Positions 54,920 to 63,303 of a DNA stretch of 64,000 nt are shown here, piece after piece. Below the pieces are notes generated by a model, which was not told the DNA's origin, searched no databases, and saw only the letters and a program-made list of their open reading frames with translations. Numbering within the stretch: the first letter of the stretch is position 1; each line of letters begins with the position of its first letter. Source of the stretch: Streptococcus iniae (GTDB lineage: Bacteria; Bacillota; Bacilli; Lactobacillales; Streptococcaceae); contig NZ_CP132230.1 of assembly GCF_030732225.1 (NCBI RefSeq), positions 586,001 through 650,000 of the forward strand, written 5' to 3'. A program made the translations under genes and the position numbers.

Positions 54920-55951
54920 ATGATAGCTATTGAACAAATTGAAAAACTCAAAAAAGAAGATTTAGGCTTAATTACACTTATTACAGGTGAAGATATTGGC
55001 CAATACAGTCAGATGAAAGAACTCTTTATGAAAAGAATAGCTTTTGATAAGGACGATTTAACCTACTCTTACTTTGATTTATCAGAGTGCTCTTATCAAG
55101 ATGCTGAAATGGATTTACTTAGTTTGCCTTTTTTTGCAGATGAAAAATATGTGGTGTTTGATAACTGTTTAGATATAACAACAAGCAAGAAATCTTACTT
55201 GAAAGACGCGGATTTAAAAGCATTTGAAGCTTATCTAGAACAGCCGCTTGAGACTAGCCGATTGATTATTTTTGCGCCTGGCAAATTGGATGGGAAACGT
55301 CGTTTAGTTAAACTTTTAAAAAGGGATGCAGAAGTACTAGAAGCTAATCTCTTAAAAGATGCTGAAGTGGTTTCATATTTTCAAACATATAGTCACAAAC
55401 AAGGTCTTACTTTTGATAATGGGGTTTTTGATCAACTCATTTTAAAATCAAATGTTGACTTTAGTCAGATGATGAAAAACATAACCTTCTTAAAATCTTA
55501 TAAAAAAGATGGTCATATTGTATTTGCAGATATTGATGAGGCAATCCCAAAGAGTTTACACGATAATATATTTGATTTAACACGCTTTGTTGGTCAAAAA
55601 AAGGTTACAGAAGCAAATAGTTTGGTCCATGATCTGAGATTATCTGGCGAAGATGAAATTAAGTTAATTGCAATTATGATTGGGCAATTTCGACTGTTGT
55701 TGCAAATTGCCTTATTGCTGCAAATGGGTAAAAATGAGCAACACATTATCGGAACCTTATCTGATTTATTTGGGCGTAAAGTGAACCCATATCAAGTTAA
55801 ATATGCTATAAAAGATCTTAAAACAGTAAAAGTAAGTTTTTTAAAGGAAGCTATAAAAATCTTGATTGAGACAGACTATCAGATTAAAACAGGAGTTTAC
55901 GAGAAAGATTACCTGTTTGATATTGCCTTATTAAAGTTAATGACATATTGA
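54920..55951 (+). CDS. holA: DNA polymerase III delta subunit
   Basis: 343-residue clamp-loader subunit that opens the beta clamp. Pattern LITLITGEDIGQYSQMKELF (about 17-36) and SLPFFADEKYVVFDNC, then domain III (SGEDEIKLIAIMIGQFRLLL). Length fits the family (about 340). No SD; the promoter's -10 lies six bases upstream of the ATG, predicting a leaderless mRNA. Confidence 0.93.
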   Translation: MIAIEQIEKLKKEDLGLITLITGEDIGQYSQMKELFMKRIAFDKDDLTYSYFDLSECSYQDAEMDLLSLPFFADEKYVVFDNCLDITTSKKSYLKDADLKAFEAYLEQPLETSRLIIFAPGKLDGKRRLVKLLKRDAEVLEANLLKDAEVVSYFQTYSHKQGLTFDNGVFDQLILKSNVDFSQMMKNITFLKSYKKDGHIVFADIDEAIPKSLHDNIFDLTRFVGQKKVTEANSLVHDLRLSGEDEIKLIAIMIGQFRLLLQIALLLQMGKNEQHIIGTLSDLFGRKVNPYQVKYAIKDLKTVKVSFLKEAIKILIETDYQIKTGVYEKDYLFDIALLKLMTY

Positions 55952-56056
55952 AAATAAAAAATCCACAGAACTCTTTTTAGCTCTAATCAAATTAGTTGAA
56001 AGCTCTCTCAAATTGCGTTACTATAGACTTATACTTAGGAAAAGAGGACAAAAACA

Positions 56057-56665
56057 ATGGCTATTATTTTACCAGAACTTCCATATGCATATGATGCTTT
56101 AGAGCCACAATTTGATCAAGAAACAATGACACTTCATCATGATAAACACCATGCGACTTATGTTGCTAATGCTAATGCTGCCTTAGAAAAACACCCAGAA
56201 ATTGGTGAAAACTTAGAGGAGCTCTTGGCAAATGTTGAGTCTATTCCAGCCGATATTCGTCAAGCTTTAATCAATAATGGTGGCGGACACTTGAATCATG
56301 CTTTGTTCTGGGAATTATTATCACCTGAGAAAACTGAAGTAACAAAAGAAGTTGCAAGTGCAATTGACCAAGCTTTTGGATCTTTTGATGCTTTTAAAGA
56401 ACAATTTGCAGCAGCAGCAACTGGCCGTTTTGGTTCTGGTTGGGCTTGGTTAGTTGTTACTAAAGAAGGAAGTCTTGAAATTACTTCAACTGCAAATCAA
56501 GATACCCCTATTTCAGAAGGTAAGAAACCTATTTTAGCACTTGATGTTTGGGAGCATGCTTATTACCTTAACTACCGTAATGTTCGTCCAAACTACATCA
56601 ATGCTTTCTTTGAAATCATTAACTGGAATAAAGTAGATGAATTATTTAAAGCTGCTAAAGCATAA
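56057..56665 (+). CDS. sodA: Superoxide dismutase (Mn/Fe)
   Basis: 202-residue SOD. Metal ligands: H in [11 protein letters not shown] (about 26-36), H in [12 protein letters not shown] (about 74-85), D and H in [13 protein letters not shown] (about 162-174). SD AGAGGA precedes the ATG. Single gene with a clear terminator. Removes superoxide; complements the PerR circuit seen elsewhere in the window. Confidence 0.97.
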   Translation: MAIILPELPYAYDALEPQFDQETMTLHHDKHHATYVANANAALEKHPEIGENLEELLANVESIPADIRQALINNGGGHLNHALFWELLSPEKTEVTKEVASAIDQAFGSFDAFKEQFAAAATGRFGSGWAWLVVTKEGSLEITSTANQDTPISEGKKPILALDVWEHAYYLNYRNVRPNYINAFFEIINWNKVDELFKAAKA

Positions 56666-56680
56666 TTAGTGTAAAAGTCA

Positions 56681-56702
56681 AAAGCCAAATTTGGCTTTTT
56701 TT
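56681..56702 (+). terminator. Terminator of sodA
   Basis: AAAGCCAAATTTGGCTTT perfect palindrome, then T-run. Confidence 0.85.
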
Positions 56703-56780
56703 GTATGTTTATAAGATGTTTGCTTGATAAAAAATTAAATTGATATACAATATAATTATAGGAGAGTGACATAAAGACAT

Positions 56781-57863
56781 ATGAAAAAAATAAGGGAGAT
56801 TAGAAAAGATAGACTTATCACGGGGATATGTTTACTGTTAGGACTTGTTGGCTTTATACAAACAGCCAAAGTTACTGACCATAAGGGTCAGCAGCAAAAA
56901 AACAAGACTAATCAAGTAAAAAAAGTTAGAGAACCGGCTAAAGTTCTACTGCCAAAGACGCGACAAAAAGAAAAGTCACAGCTGGCCAAGGAAGCTGTCA
57001 TGCAAGAAGATTTTGCACGAATGAATGAACTTGGACTTTATTATGACTATGCCAATCTTAGTTTAGTTGATACTGTAAAAGCTTATTTGAAGGAATTTTC
57101 GATTTCGGAGGACCAAATTGCTTTTTCATACAAGGATTTGGAATCAGGTAAAACCTTCTCAATGAATGATACCCAGCCAATGACAGCGGGATCTACCTAC
57201 AAATTACCCTTAAATATGTTGGTAGTAGATGACCTTGCTAAAGGAAAATTCACAATGGACGAGCGGTTTGATATTACACAGACCACATATGAATATGAAA
57301 ATGAGCATCTAGCTTATGTTGGCCAATTTTCAGGTGCAATGAGCATTCCAGAAATGCAGGAATATTCGCTACTGTATTCTGAAAATACGCCAGCATATGC
57401 CCTAGCAGAGAGAGTTGGAGGCTTAGATAAAGCTTTTCAAAAAATGTCAAAATATGGACAGTCAAAAGCTGATATCAAAACGATTCAAAGACAAGGAAAT
57501 AAGACCACTTCAGATTATTATCTTCAAGTTTTAGACTACCTTTGGACAAAGCAAGAGAAGTATAAAGACCTTTTATACTACATCGGAGAATCTTTTCCAA
57601 ATCAATATTAAAAAACTTATTTACCTGATTTAATAATCTATCAAAAACCTGGCTATGTTGGGGAAGCACTGAATGTTGATGCGATTGTTCTAGAAGAAAG
57701 TCCATACTTAATTGCTCTTTATACAGCTTATTTGGGAGGTTCCACAGAGCAATCTGAAGAAATCAGTAGTCTAGGCTATAATCAATTGGTTGCGTTAACC
57801 TATGTTATTAATCAATGGCATCGTGTCAATCACAATAGTGAAAGTAAAAAGGAGACATCTTAG
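56781..57863 (+). pseudogene. Beta-lactamase/transpeptidase-like gene with in-frame stop
   Basis: The frame 56781-57608 (276 residues) has an N-terminal membrane anchor (about 11-29) and a class A beta-lactamase-like fold: STYK (138-141, catalytic Ser), SEN (200-202). TAA at 57609-57611 stops it. Frame continues without change for 83 more codons to TAG at 57861: it reads KTYLPDLIIYQKPGYVGEAL, carrying the KPG box (289-291) that completes the fold. So one nonsense codon (277) splits a 359-residue protein. It could be a pseudogene, a sequencing error, or rare read-through. Confidence 0.85.
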
Positions 57864-57879
57864 AAAGATGCTCCTTTTT
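57846..57879. terminator. Bidirectional terminator, beta-lactamase-like gene / exported protein gene
   Basis: AAAAAGGAG...CATCTT (57846-57861) pairs with AAGATG-CTCCTTTTT (57865-57879), one bulge. Confidence 0.7.
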
Positions 57880-57881
57880 AT

Positions 57882-59078
57882 TTAGGGATGAATAGCATTT
57901 TGATAATGCCGCAGTAATTTTCGGAATTTTTTTAATGCAGCTCTAGTTAGCTGACTGGAAGATTTCCCATTCCGGCTATAGATTGGGTTGTTGGCATCTT
58001 CTTGTTGATCTAAATCGGGTTCAAGAAATTTGCCATCAGCTTCAGTCATAGCTTTTTTAATAAAAATGGGGTCTAAACGATCGATTAATTCGACATCTAA
58101 CTTATAATGCAGCTCGTTGTTGCTATTTGCATAATTAAAGCTAGCTCCGTTAACTAGACTGTTGCGATCGCTGTGCTGATTATCAAGTGGTGACAAAAAT
58201 TGACCTTCTTCAGAAAGAATAAACTCTGAGTGGAAATTAACCAAAACCTTGTAATTGTTCTGGGGAATGTTATCCGAGTAAAGTGGTAATTGATTTCCAA
58301 GGTCCGCTACTTTATTGTGGTAGCGTGAGGATTCATAAAGGCTGTATTGGTCTTTTTCTAAACTGGCTAAATATTTTGCAAAAGCTTGAGCATCAGTTTC
58401 TCCTTTTTTCTGATAAAAACGGCGCACCCATTGACTTTGTTGAGCAGAAATGAGGTAACGTAATTGATGAATGTTTTGGTTAAAAGGGCTATAGGCAACT
58501 TGACTTAAGTCATTGTAATTCAGTTGTACCAAAAAGGCCAACTGATCCCAAAATGGATCGGTCGGAGACAAATCTGCATCAAACCTCTGCATCAATTGTT
58601 CAGCTTCTTTTTTACGATTAGTGATTTCATCAGGTAATTTGAGGTACTTTAAAAGTAGCTGTAAATCTCTATGTGCTTGACGTGGTGTTGCTGCCTTATC
58701 TTGTAAGGACCAGAGTTGTTTGAACTTTTCTGAGCCGACAATTTGAAGGCTTTGATAATTATTTTTGAAATCTTTTGCTTTACTCGTGACAGCTAAGCGG
58801 TTGATAAACCCTTTTTGAATAGCTTGATTTGTCCAACCATCTTCTTCTAATTGTTTGGCATAAATCAAAATATGGCGTCGAAGTGCTTCTTTAGCAGATG
58901 TTTTTAAGGTTTGACTGTTATGATGTGATGCTTGATAATGCAAGTAATAATCATTGTAGGCTTCATGTGCTCTATTAAAAGCTATACGGTTTTGTTCTTT
59001 TTTTATGATGGGGATGAGTTGGTAGCTGATTAGTGGCAGTAGGACTATAATGATTAGGAAATAATATCTTTTTTTCAT
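57882..59078 (-). CDS. Exported protein of unknown function
   Basis: 398-residue protein with an N-terminal membrane anchor (about 4-25, YYFLIIIVLLPLISYQLIPI) and a large extracytoplasmic domain, rich in Leu, Asn, Gln and His, with no motif I recognise. Tail is Lys/Arg-rich. It begins 7 bp after the queA stop on the minus strand without a clear SD, so it is translationally coupled to queA. Its function is unknown. Confidence 0.7.
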   Translation of the reverse strand: MKKRYYFLIIIVLLPLISYQLIPIIKKEQNRIAFNRAHEAYNDYYLHYQASHHNSQTLKTSAKEALRRHILIYAKQLEEDGWTNQAIQKGFINRLAVTSKAKDFKNNYQSLQIVGSEKFKQLWSLQDKAATPRQAHRDLQLLLKYLKLPDEITNRKKEAEQLMQRFDADLSPTDPFWDQLAFLVQLNYNDLSQVAYSPFNQNIHQLRYLISAQQSQWVRRFYQKKGETDAQAFAKYLASLEKDQYSLYESSRYHNKVADLGNQLPLYSDNIPQNNYKVLVNFHSEFILSEEGQFLSPLDNQHSDRNSLVNGASFNYANSNNELHYKLDVELIDRLDPIFIKKAMTEADGKFLEPDLDQQEDANNPIYSRNGKSSSQLTRAALKKFRKLLRHYQNAIHP

Positions 59079-59084
59079 TGTTTT

Positions 59085-60113
59085 TTAGTGTACAAACATA
59101 GCATCCCCAAAACTAAAGAATCGGTATTTTTCATTAACTGCGTGTTTATAAGCTTCAAGGACGAATTCACGACCTGCAAAAGCTGAAACAAGCATTACTA
59201 AAGTCGATTTTGGTAAATGGAAATTGGTAGAAAATGCGTCAACGACAGTAAAGTGATAGCCTGGTTTAATAAAAATATTAGTCCAACCAGAATCAGCCTT
59301 GATATCCCCATTAAACTTGCTACCGATGGTTTCAAGTGTTCGAATAGAAGTCGTTCCAACAGCAACAACACGTCCTCCTTTTGCTTTAACTTCTCGAAGA
59401 GTTTGTGCAGCTTCTTGTGATAAACTGTAAAATTCAGAATGCATTTCATGGTTATCAACATCATCAACTGATACCGGCCTAAAAGTACCAAGGCCAACGT
59501 GGAGTGTTAAGTAAACCAAATGTACCCCTTTGGCTTTGATTCTGTCAAGAAGATCATTGGTAAAGTGAAGACCTGCAGTAGGAGCGGCAGCTGAGCCATT
59601 TTCTTTGGCGTAGACAGTTTGGTAACGTTCAGAATCGTCTAGTTTTTCATGGATATATGGTGGTAATGGCATTTCGCCTAAACTTTCTAAAACTTCTAGG
59701 AAAATACCTTGGTAAGAAAATGAAACAATGCGGCCACCGTGTTCCAACTCTTTGACCACAGTAGCTTGAAGACGACCGTCTCCAAAGGTGATTTGACTGC
59801 CAACTTTCAGGCGTTTAGCAGGCTTAGCTAGAACTTCCCATTGGTCAGCTTCCGTGTTTTTTAACAGAAGAAGTTCAACATGACCATGAGTGTCAATTTT
59901 TTCGCCGTGAAGACGAGCTGGAAGGACACGCGTATTGTTCATGACCAATGCATCTCCTGGATTTAAGTAATCAATGAGATGATCAAAATGGCTATCTTTC
60001 ATGCTTTTGTCTTTAGTGTTTAATAGCAATAGTTTTGAACTGTCCCGTTGTTCAAGTGGGGTTTGAGCAATCAGCTCCTCAGGTAAATCAAAATCAAAAT
60101 CATTAGTATTCAT
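59085..60113 (-). CDS. queA: S-adenosylmethionine:tRNA ribosyltransferase-isomerase
   Basis: 342-residue queuosine pathway enzyme that transfers the ribosyl part of SAM to preQ1 tRNA. Family features: [20 protein letters not shown] (about 5-24), [31 protein letters not shown] and [16 protein letters not shown] chose the ATG at 60113 with SD GGAG; the longer frame to 60203 is outside the homology. Minus-strand TATAAT at 60132-60127. Confidence 0.96.
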   Translation of the reverse strand: MNTNDFDFDLPEELIAQTPLEQRDSSKLLLLNTKDKSMKDSHFDHLIDYLNPGDALVMNNTRVLPARLHGEKIDTHGHVELLLLKNTEADQWEVLAKPAKRLKVGSQITFGDGRLQATVVKELEHGGRIVSFSYQGIFLEVLESLGEMPLPPYIHEKLDDSERYQTVYAKENGSAAAPTAGLHFTNDLLDRIKAKGVHLVYLTLHVGLGTFRPVSVDDVDNHEMHSEFYSLSQEAAQTLREVKAKGGRVVAVGTTSIRTLETIGSKFNGDIKADSGWTNIFIKPGYHFTVVDAFSTNFHLPKSTLVMLVSAFAGREFVLEAYKHAVNEKYRFFSFGDAMFVH

Positions 60114-60236
60114 TAGGGCTCCTTTTATTATATGACTAAAAATAGATGTCTCTAGCCTGAAATAAATCTTAACTATTATAACATGCTCTAGATAAAGAGT
60201 CATTAGAATGCTATGTAAAAAATAAAAATCAAGGGC

Positions 60237-60265
60237 TTGACAAAAATTGGTCTATACCATACAAT
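60237..60265 (+). promoter_or_regulatory. nagB promoter
   Basis: TTGACA (60237-60242), 17-bp spacer, TACAAT (60260-60265). Confidence 0.8.
60249..60258. promoter_or_regulatory. NagR-type operator 1
   Basis: GGTCTATACC within TTGGTCTATACCATA, between the -35 and -10. It matches the GntR-family NagR/YvoA half-site pattern. Confidence 0.75.
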
Positions 60266-60278
60266 GAAGATATCAAAA

Positions 60279-60288
60279 GGTCTATACC
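60279..60288. promoter_or_regulatory. NagR-type operator 2
   Basis: A second GGTCTATACC, exactly 30 bp after the first, between the predicted transcript start and the nagB SD. Confidence 0.75.
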
Positions 60289-60302
60289 AATAAGGAGGAA
60301 AT

Positions 60303-61007
60303 ATGAAAGTCATTAAAGTACAAAATCAAGAAGAAGGTGGCAAAGTTGCTTACACATTGTTAAAAGAAAGTCTTGCTAGAGGGGCTAAAACATTAGGTTT
60401 AGCAACGGGAAGTACACCAGTTACTTTTTATCAAGAAGTTGTTAAAAGTACCATGGATTTTTCTGAAATGACCAGTATTAACCTGGATGAATATGTTGGA
60501 CTCCCAGTTGAAAATGACCAAAGCTATGATTACTTTATGAGAGATCATCTTTTTAATCATAAACCATTCAAAGAAAACTTCCTGCCAAATGGTTTGGCTG
60601 AAAACCTTGATCAAGAAGTCAAACGCTATGATCAGGTCATTGCTGAGCATCCTATTGATTTCCAAATTTTAGGGATTGGTCGTAATGGGCACATTGGTTT
60701 CAATGAACCAGGTACATCGTTTGAGATGACAACGCATGTCGTTGATTTAGAAGCATCTACTATTGAAGCTAATAGTCGTTTCTTTGCCAGTGTCGATGCT
60801 GTTCCTAAACAGGCTATCTCAATGGGAATTGCTTCAATTATGAAGTCAAAAGAAATTGTTTTATTGGCTTTTGGAGAAGAAAAAGCAGAGGCTGTTAAAG
60901 CTATGATTACTGGCCCTGTTACAGAAGAATTGCCTGCAAGTGTCCTTCAAAAACATGAAGCAGTATATGTCATTGTTGATGAGGCAGCAGGAGCATTGCT
61001 AGATTAA
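60303..61007 (+). CDS. nagB: Glucosamine-6-phosphate deaminase
   Basis: 234-residue enzyme that turns GlcN-6-P into fructose-6-P and ammonia. [16 protein letters not shown] (about 32-47), INLDEYVGL (about 60-68) and [17 protein letters not shown] (about 124-140) carry the active-site residues. SD AAGGAGG precedes the ATG. The promoter has two identical 10-bp operators of the NagR type. Confidence 0.97.
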   Translation: MKVIKVQNQEEGGKVAYTLLKESLARGAKTLGLATGSTPVTFYQEVVKSTMDFSEMTSINLDEYVGLPVENDQSYDYFMRDHLFNHKPFKENFLPNGLAENLDQEVKRYDQVIAEHPIDFQILGIGRNGHIGFNEPGTSFEMTTHVVDLEASTIEANSRFFASVDAVPKQAISMGIASIMKSKEIVLLAFGEEKAEAVKAMITGPVTEELPASVLQKHEAVYVIVDEAAGALLD

Positions 61008-61019
61008 GAATAGAAAGAA

Positions 61020-61059
61020 TAGGTGTCACTGTTAATTAATGCCGTGGCATCTATTTTTT
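61020..61059 (+). terminator. Terminator of nagB
   Basis: TAGGTGTCAC (61020-61029) pairs with GTGGCATCTA (61044-61053), then T-run. Confidence 0.7.
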
Positions 61060-61060
61060 A

Positions 61061-61069
61061 TGTTACACT
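61061..61069 (+). promoter_or_regulatory. Promoter of rsuA (leaderless geometry)
   Basis: TG-T-TACACT (61061-61069), then six bases, then the ATG at 61076. Confidence 0.55.
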
Positions 61070-61075
61070 TATTCT

Positions 61076-61792
61076 ATGAGATTAGATAAATTGTTAGAAA
61101 TGTCAGCTGTTGGCTCTAGAAATCAGGTTAAAAAGATAATTAAGGCACATGGTGTTGTGGTTGATGGAAATATCGCAAAATCTGGAAGTCAAAATGTTGA
61201 TCCTGGTCTACAAACAATCCTTGTTAATGACAAACAAATACATTTTTTTCCAGCAACTTATTTGCTCGTCAACAAGCCACAAGGAGTTGTTTCAGCGCGG
61301 TCAGATGCAAAGCATAAAACAGTAATTGATTTAATTGGGGAAGAAGATTTTGTTGAGGGGCTATACCCTGTTGGACGTTTAGATAGAGATACGGAAGGAC
61401 TCGTTTTAGTAACAAATAATGGGCCATTGGGTTTTCGAATGCTTCATCCGAAACACCATGTTACTAAGGAATATTTTATAAAAGTTAATGGTCTATTAGG
61501 AGATGACGCGGTTGCATTTTTTGATAAAGGCGTTGCATTTTTAGATGGGACAAGATGTCAACCGAGTAAACTGAGGATTATCCAGCAAGGAGAGGAGGAA
61601 TCTTCAGCATATTTAACCATTTCAGAAGGCAAATTCCATCAGGTTAAAAAGATGTTTTTAAGCTACGGTTTAAAAGTGACTTATTTGAAACGTACAGCAT
61701 TTGATGCCTTAAAATTAAATGATCTTAAAGTAGGCTGTTATAGACAATTGACAGACACTGAAAAAGAAGTGATTAAGCAGTTTTTGCAATAA
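61076..61792 (+). CDS. rsuA: 16S rRNA pseudouridine synthase (RsuA family)
   Basis: 238-residue S4 domain (about 1-60, MRLDKLLEMSAVGSRNQVKK) plus pseudouridine synthase domain with the catalytic Asp in GRLDRDTEGLVL (about 100-111). The target is probably 16S U516; other RluB/RluE targets are possible. No SD; an extended -10 lies six bases before the ATG, predicting a leaderless mRNA. Confidence 0.9.
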   Translation: MRLDKLLEMSAVGSRNQVKKIIKAHGVVVDGNIAKSGSQNVDPGLQTILVNDKQIHFFPATYLLVNKPQGVVSARSDAKHKTVIDLIGEEDFVEGLYPVGRLDRDTEGLVLVTNNGPLGFRMLHPKHHVTKEYFIKVNGLLGDDAVAFFDKGVAFLDGTRCQPSKLRIIQQGEEESSAYLTISEGKFHQVKKMFLSYGLKVTYLKRTAFDALKLNDLKVGCYRQLTDTEKEVIKQFLQ

Positions 61793-61866
61793 GTAATTCA
61801 GATTTCTTGACCAGACTTAAAAGTGCTTATATACTTGTAAAGTAATATTTTACAAGGAGATTAGTT

Positions 61867-63018
61867 ATGAAAAATACATTGTCTAGAAAATTGGCTATTT
61901 TGTCAATTTCTATTTTCCTCATGTCCCATTTGGCTATTGCCCCTGCAATTCCAAAGTTATATGAACTCTATCATGGAAGTAATCCTAATTTAGGATTAGC
62001 ATCTGTAGAAAGTCTAGTTACAATCCCAGCAATGATGATTACCTTATTTGTTATTTTAAGTAATTTCGTTGTTGCAAAATTAGGCAAGAAAAAGACAATC
62101 CAAATTGGTTTGATTCTCATTCTTTTCTCAGGGATTGTTTCTTTTTTTACAACACAGTTTACCTTGGTATTGATTTGCCGTTTGCTACTTGGTGTTGGTA
62201 TTGGACTTTATAATTCCCTCTCAATCAGTATTCTTAGTGATTATTACGAAGGTGATGAGCGTGCTAGTATGATTGGTTTTAGAACTGCAACACTAAATAT
62301 TGGTAAAGCTTTAACAACTTTCTTAGTTGGTTTTGCCTTATTAATTGGTGTTAATTATACTTTCCTTGTCTACCTCCTAGTGATTCCTGTTTATCTTTTC
62401 TTTTCGAAATATGTTATTGAAACAGAAAATCAGATTGTCCCAATTAAAGCTGCAAGTATTTTCAATAAAACTGTTGCTCTTTTAATGCTCATTACTTTTT
62501 TTGTTGGAATAAGTTATATTGGGGCAACCATTAAAATCCCTAGTTTATTAGTTAATCACTATCACTATAGCAGTTTCTTTGCAAGTAATGTCTTAACTCT
62601 TTTGGCTGTTAGTGGTATTTTAATTGGACTTGTTTTTGGGCAATTGACAAAACTTTTTCAAGAAAGAACAATGCTTTTCATGATTGTATTAATGGGATTA
62701 GGAAATCTTTTCTTTAGTTTTGCTAACCATTCATTCTTATTTTTCCTTGGTGCTCTTTTTATTGGTGCAAGTTTTGTAGGTACCATGTCTTCTGTCTTTT
62801 ATGTCATTGCAAAGCATTTTAAAGGTGAGCATAATAACTTTGTGACCAGTTTAGCCCTAACAGCAGGGAATATTGGTGTTATTGTGACACCATTAATCCT
62901 TACAAAGTTACCAACGGCAATGCATCTTGAAACTTTTATTACACCATTTTATATTACAAGTGGTTTAATGTTAGTTAATGTTCTTATTTACTTCATGCTA
63001 GAAAAAAATTTAAAATAA
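61867..63018 (+). CDS. Major facilitator superfamily transporter
   Basis: 383-residue MFS protein with about twelve helices. The loop between helices 2 and 3 (VVAKLGKKKTIQIGLILILF) holds the family pattern. Sequence resembles the drug/solute efflux group; substrate unknown. SD AAGGAG precedes the ATG. Followed by a terminator. Confidence 0.88.
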   Translation: MKNTLSRKLAILSISIFLMSHLAIAPAIPKLYELYHGSNPNLGLASVESLVTIPAMMITLFVILSNFVVAKLGKKKTIQIGLILILFSGIVSFFTTQFTLVLICRLLLGVGIGLYNSLSISILSDYYEGDERASMIGFRTATLNIGKALTTFLVGFALLIGVNYTFLVYLLVIPVYLFFSKYVIETENQIVPIKAASIFNKTVALLMLITFFVGISYIGATIKIPSLLVNHYHYSSFFASNVLTLLAVSGILIGLVFGQLTKLFQERTMLFMIVLMGLGNLFFSFANHSFLFFLGALFIGASFVGTMSSVFYVIAKHFKGEHNNFVTSLALTAGNIGVIVTPLILTKLPTAMHLETFITPFYITSGLMLVNVLIYFMLEKNLK

Positions 63019-63025
63019 AGTTATA

Positions 63026-63052
63026 AAGTTATCTGAAAAGATAGCTTTTTTT
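63026..63052 (+). terminator. Terminator of the MFS gene
   Basis: AAGTTATC (63026-63033) pairs with GATAGCTT (63040-63047), then T-run, which merges into the coiA SigX box. Confidence 0.75.
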
Positions 63053-63058
63053 CGAATA
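63051..63058 (+). promoter_or_regulatory. SigX (ComX) box of coiA
   Basis: TTCGAATA fits TNCGAATA exactly and follows a T-tract, 32 bp before the coiA ATG. Confidence 0.8.
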
Positions 63059-63090
63059 AATATGTGAGGACTTTTAGTGAGAGGATAAAC

Positions 63091-63303
63091 ATGTTAAGAG
63101 CTATAGATAAAAACGGACAGTTAGTAAACTTATTAGATAGCCTACCTTCGAAACAGGAATTTAGGTGCCCAGCTTGTAATGGCCAAGTCGTCTTGAGAAT
63201 TGGTACTGTGGTTAGGCCATATTTTGCTCATTTACGTTTAAAAGACTGTTATTTAGCAAGTGACAATGTGAAAAGGCAACGCTTTTCTGTACAACATTTA
63301 TAA
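63091..63303 (+). pseudogene. coiA: CoiA competence protein, truncated
   Basis: 70 residues of CoiA, normally about 320. MLRAIDKNGQLVNLLDSLPS starts the family pattern, then the CxxC zinc motif (CPACNGQVVLR) and RPYFAHLRLKDCY. The frame ends at TAA 63301-63303 just inside the IS3 element, so all later domains are lost. SD GAGAGGA precedes the ATG and a SigX box lies upstream, as in other streptococci. It is inactivated. Confidence 0.9.
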
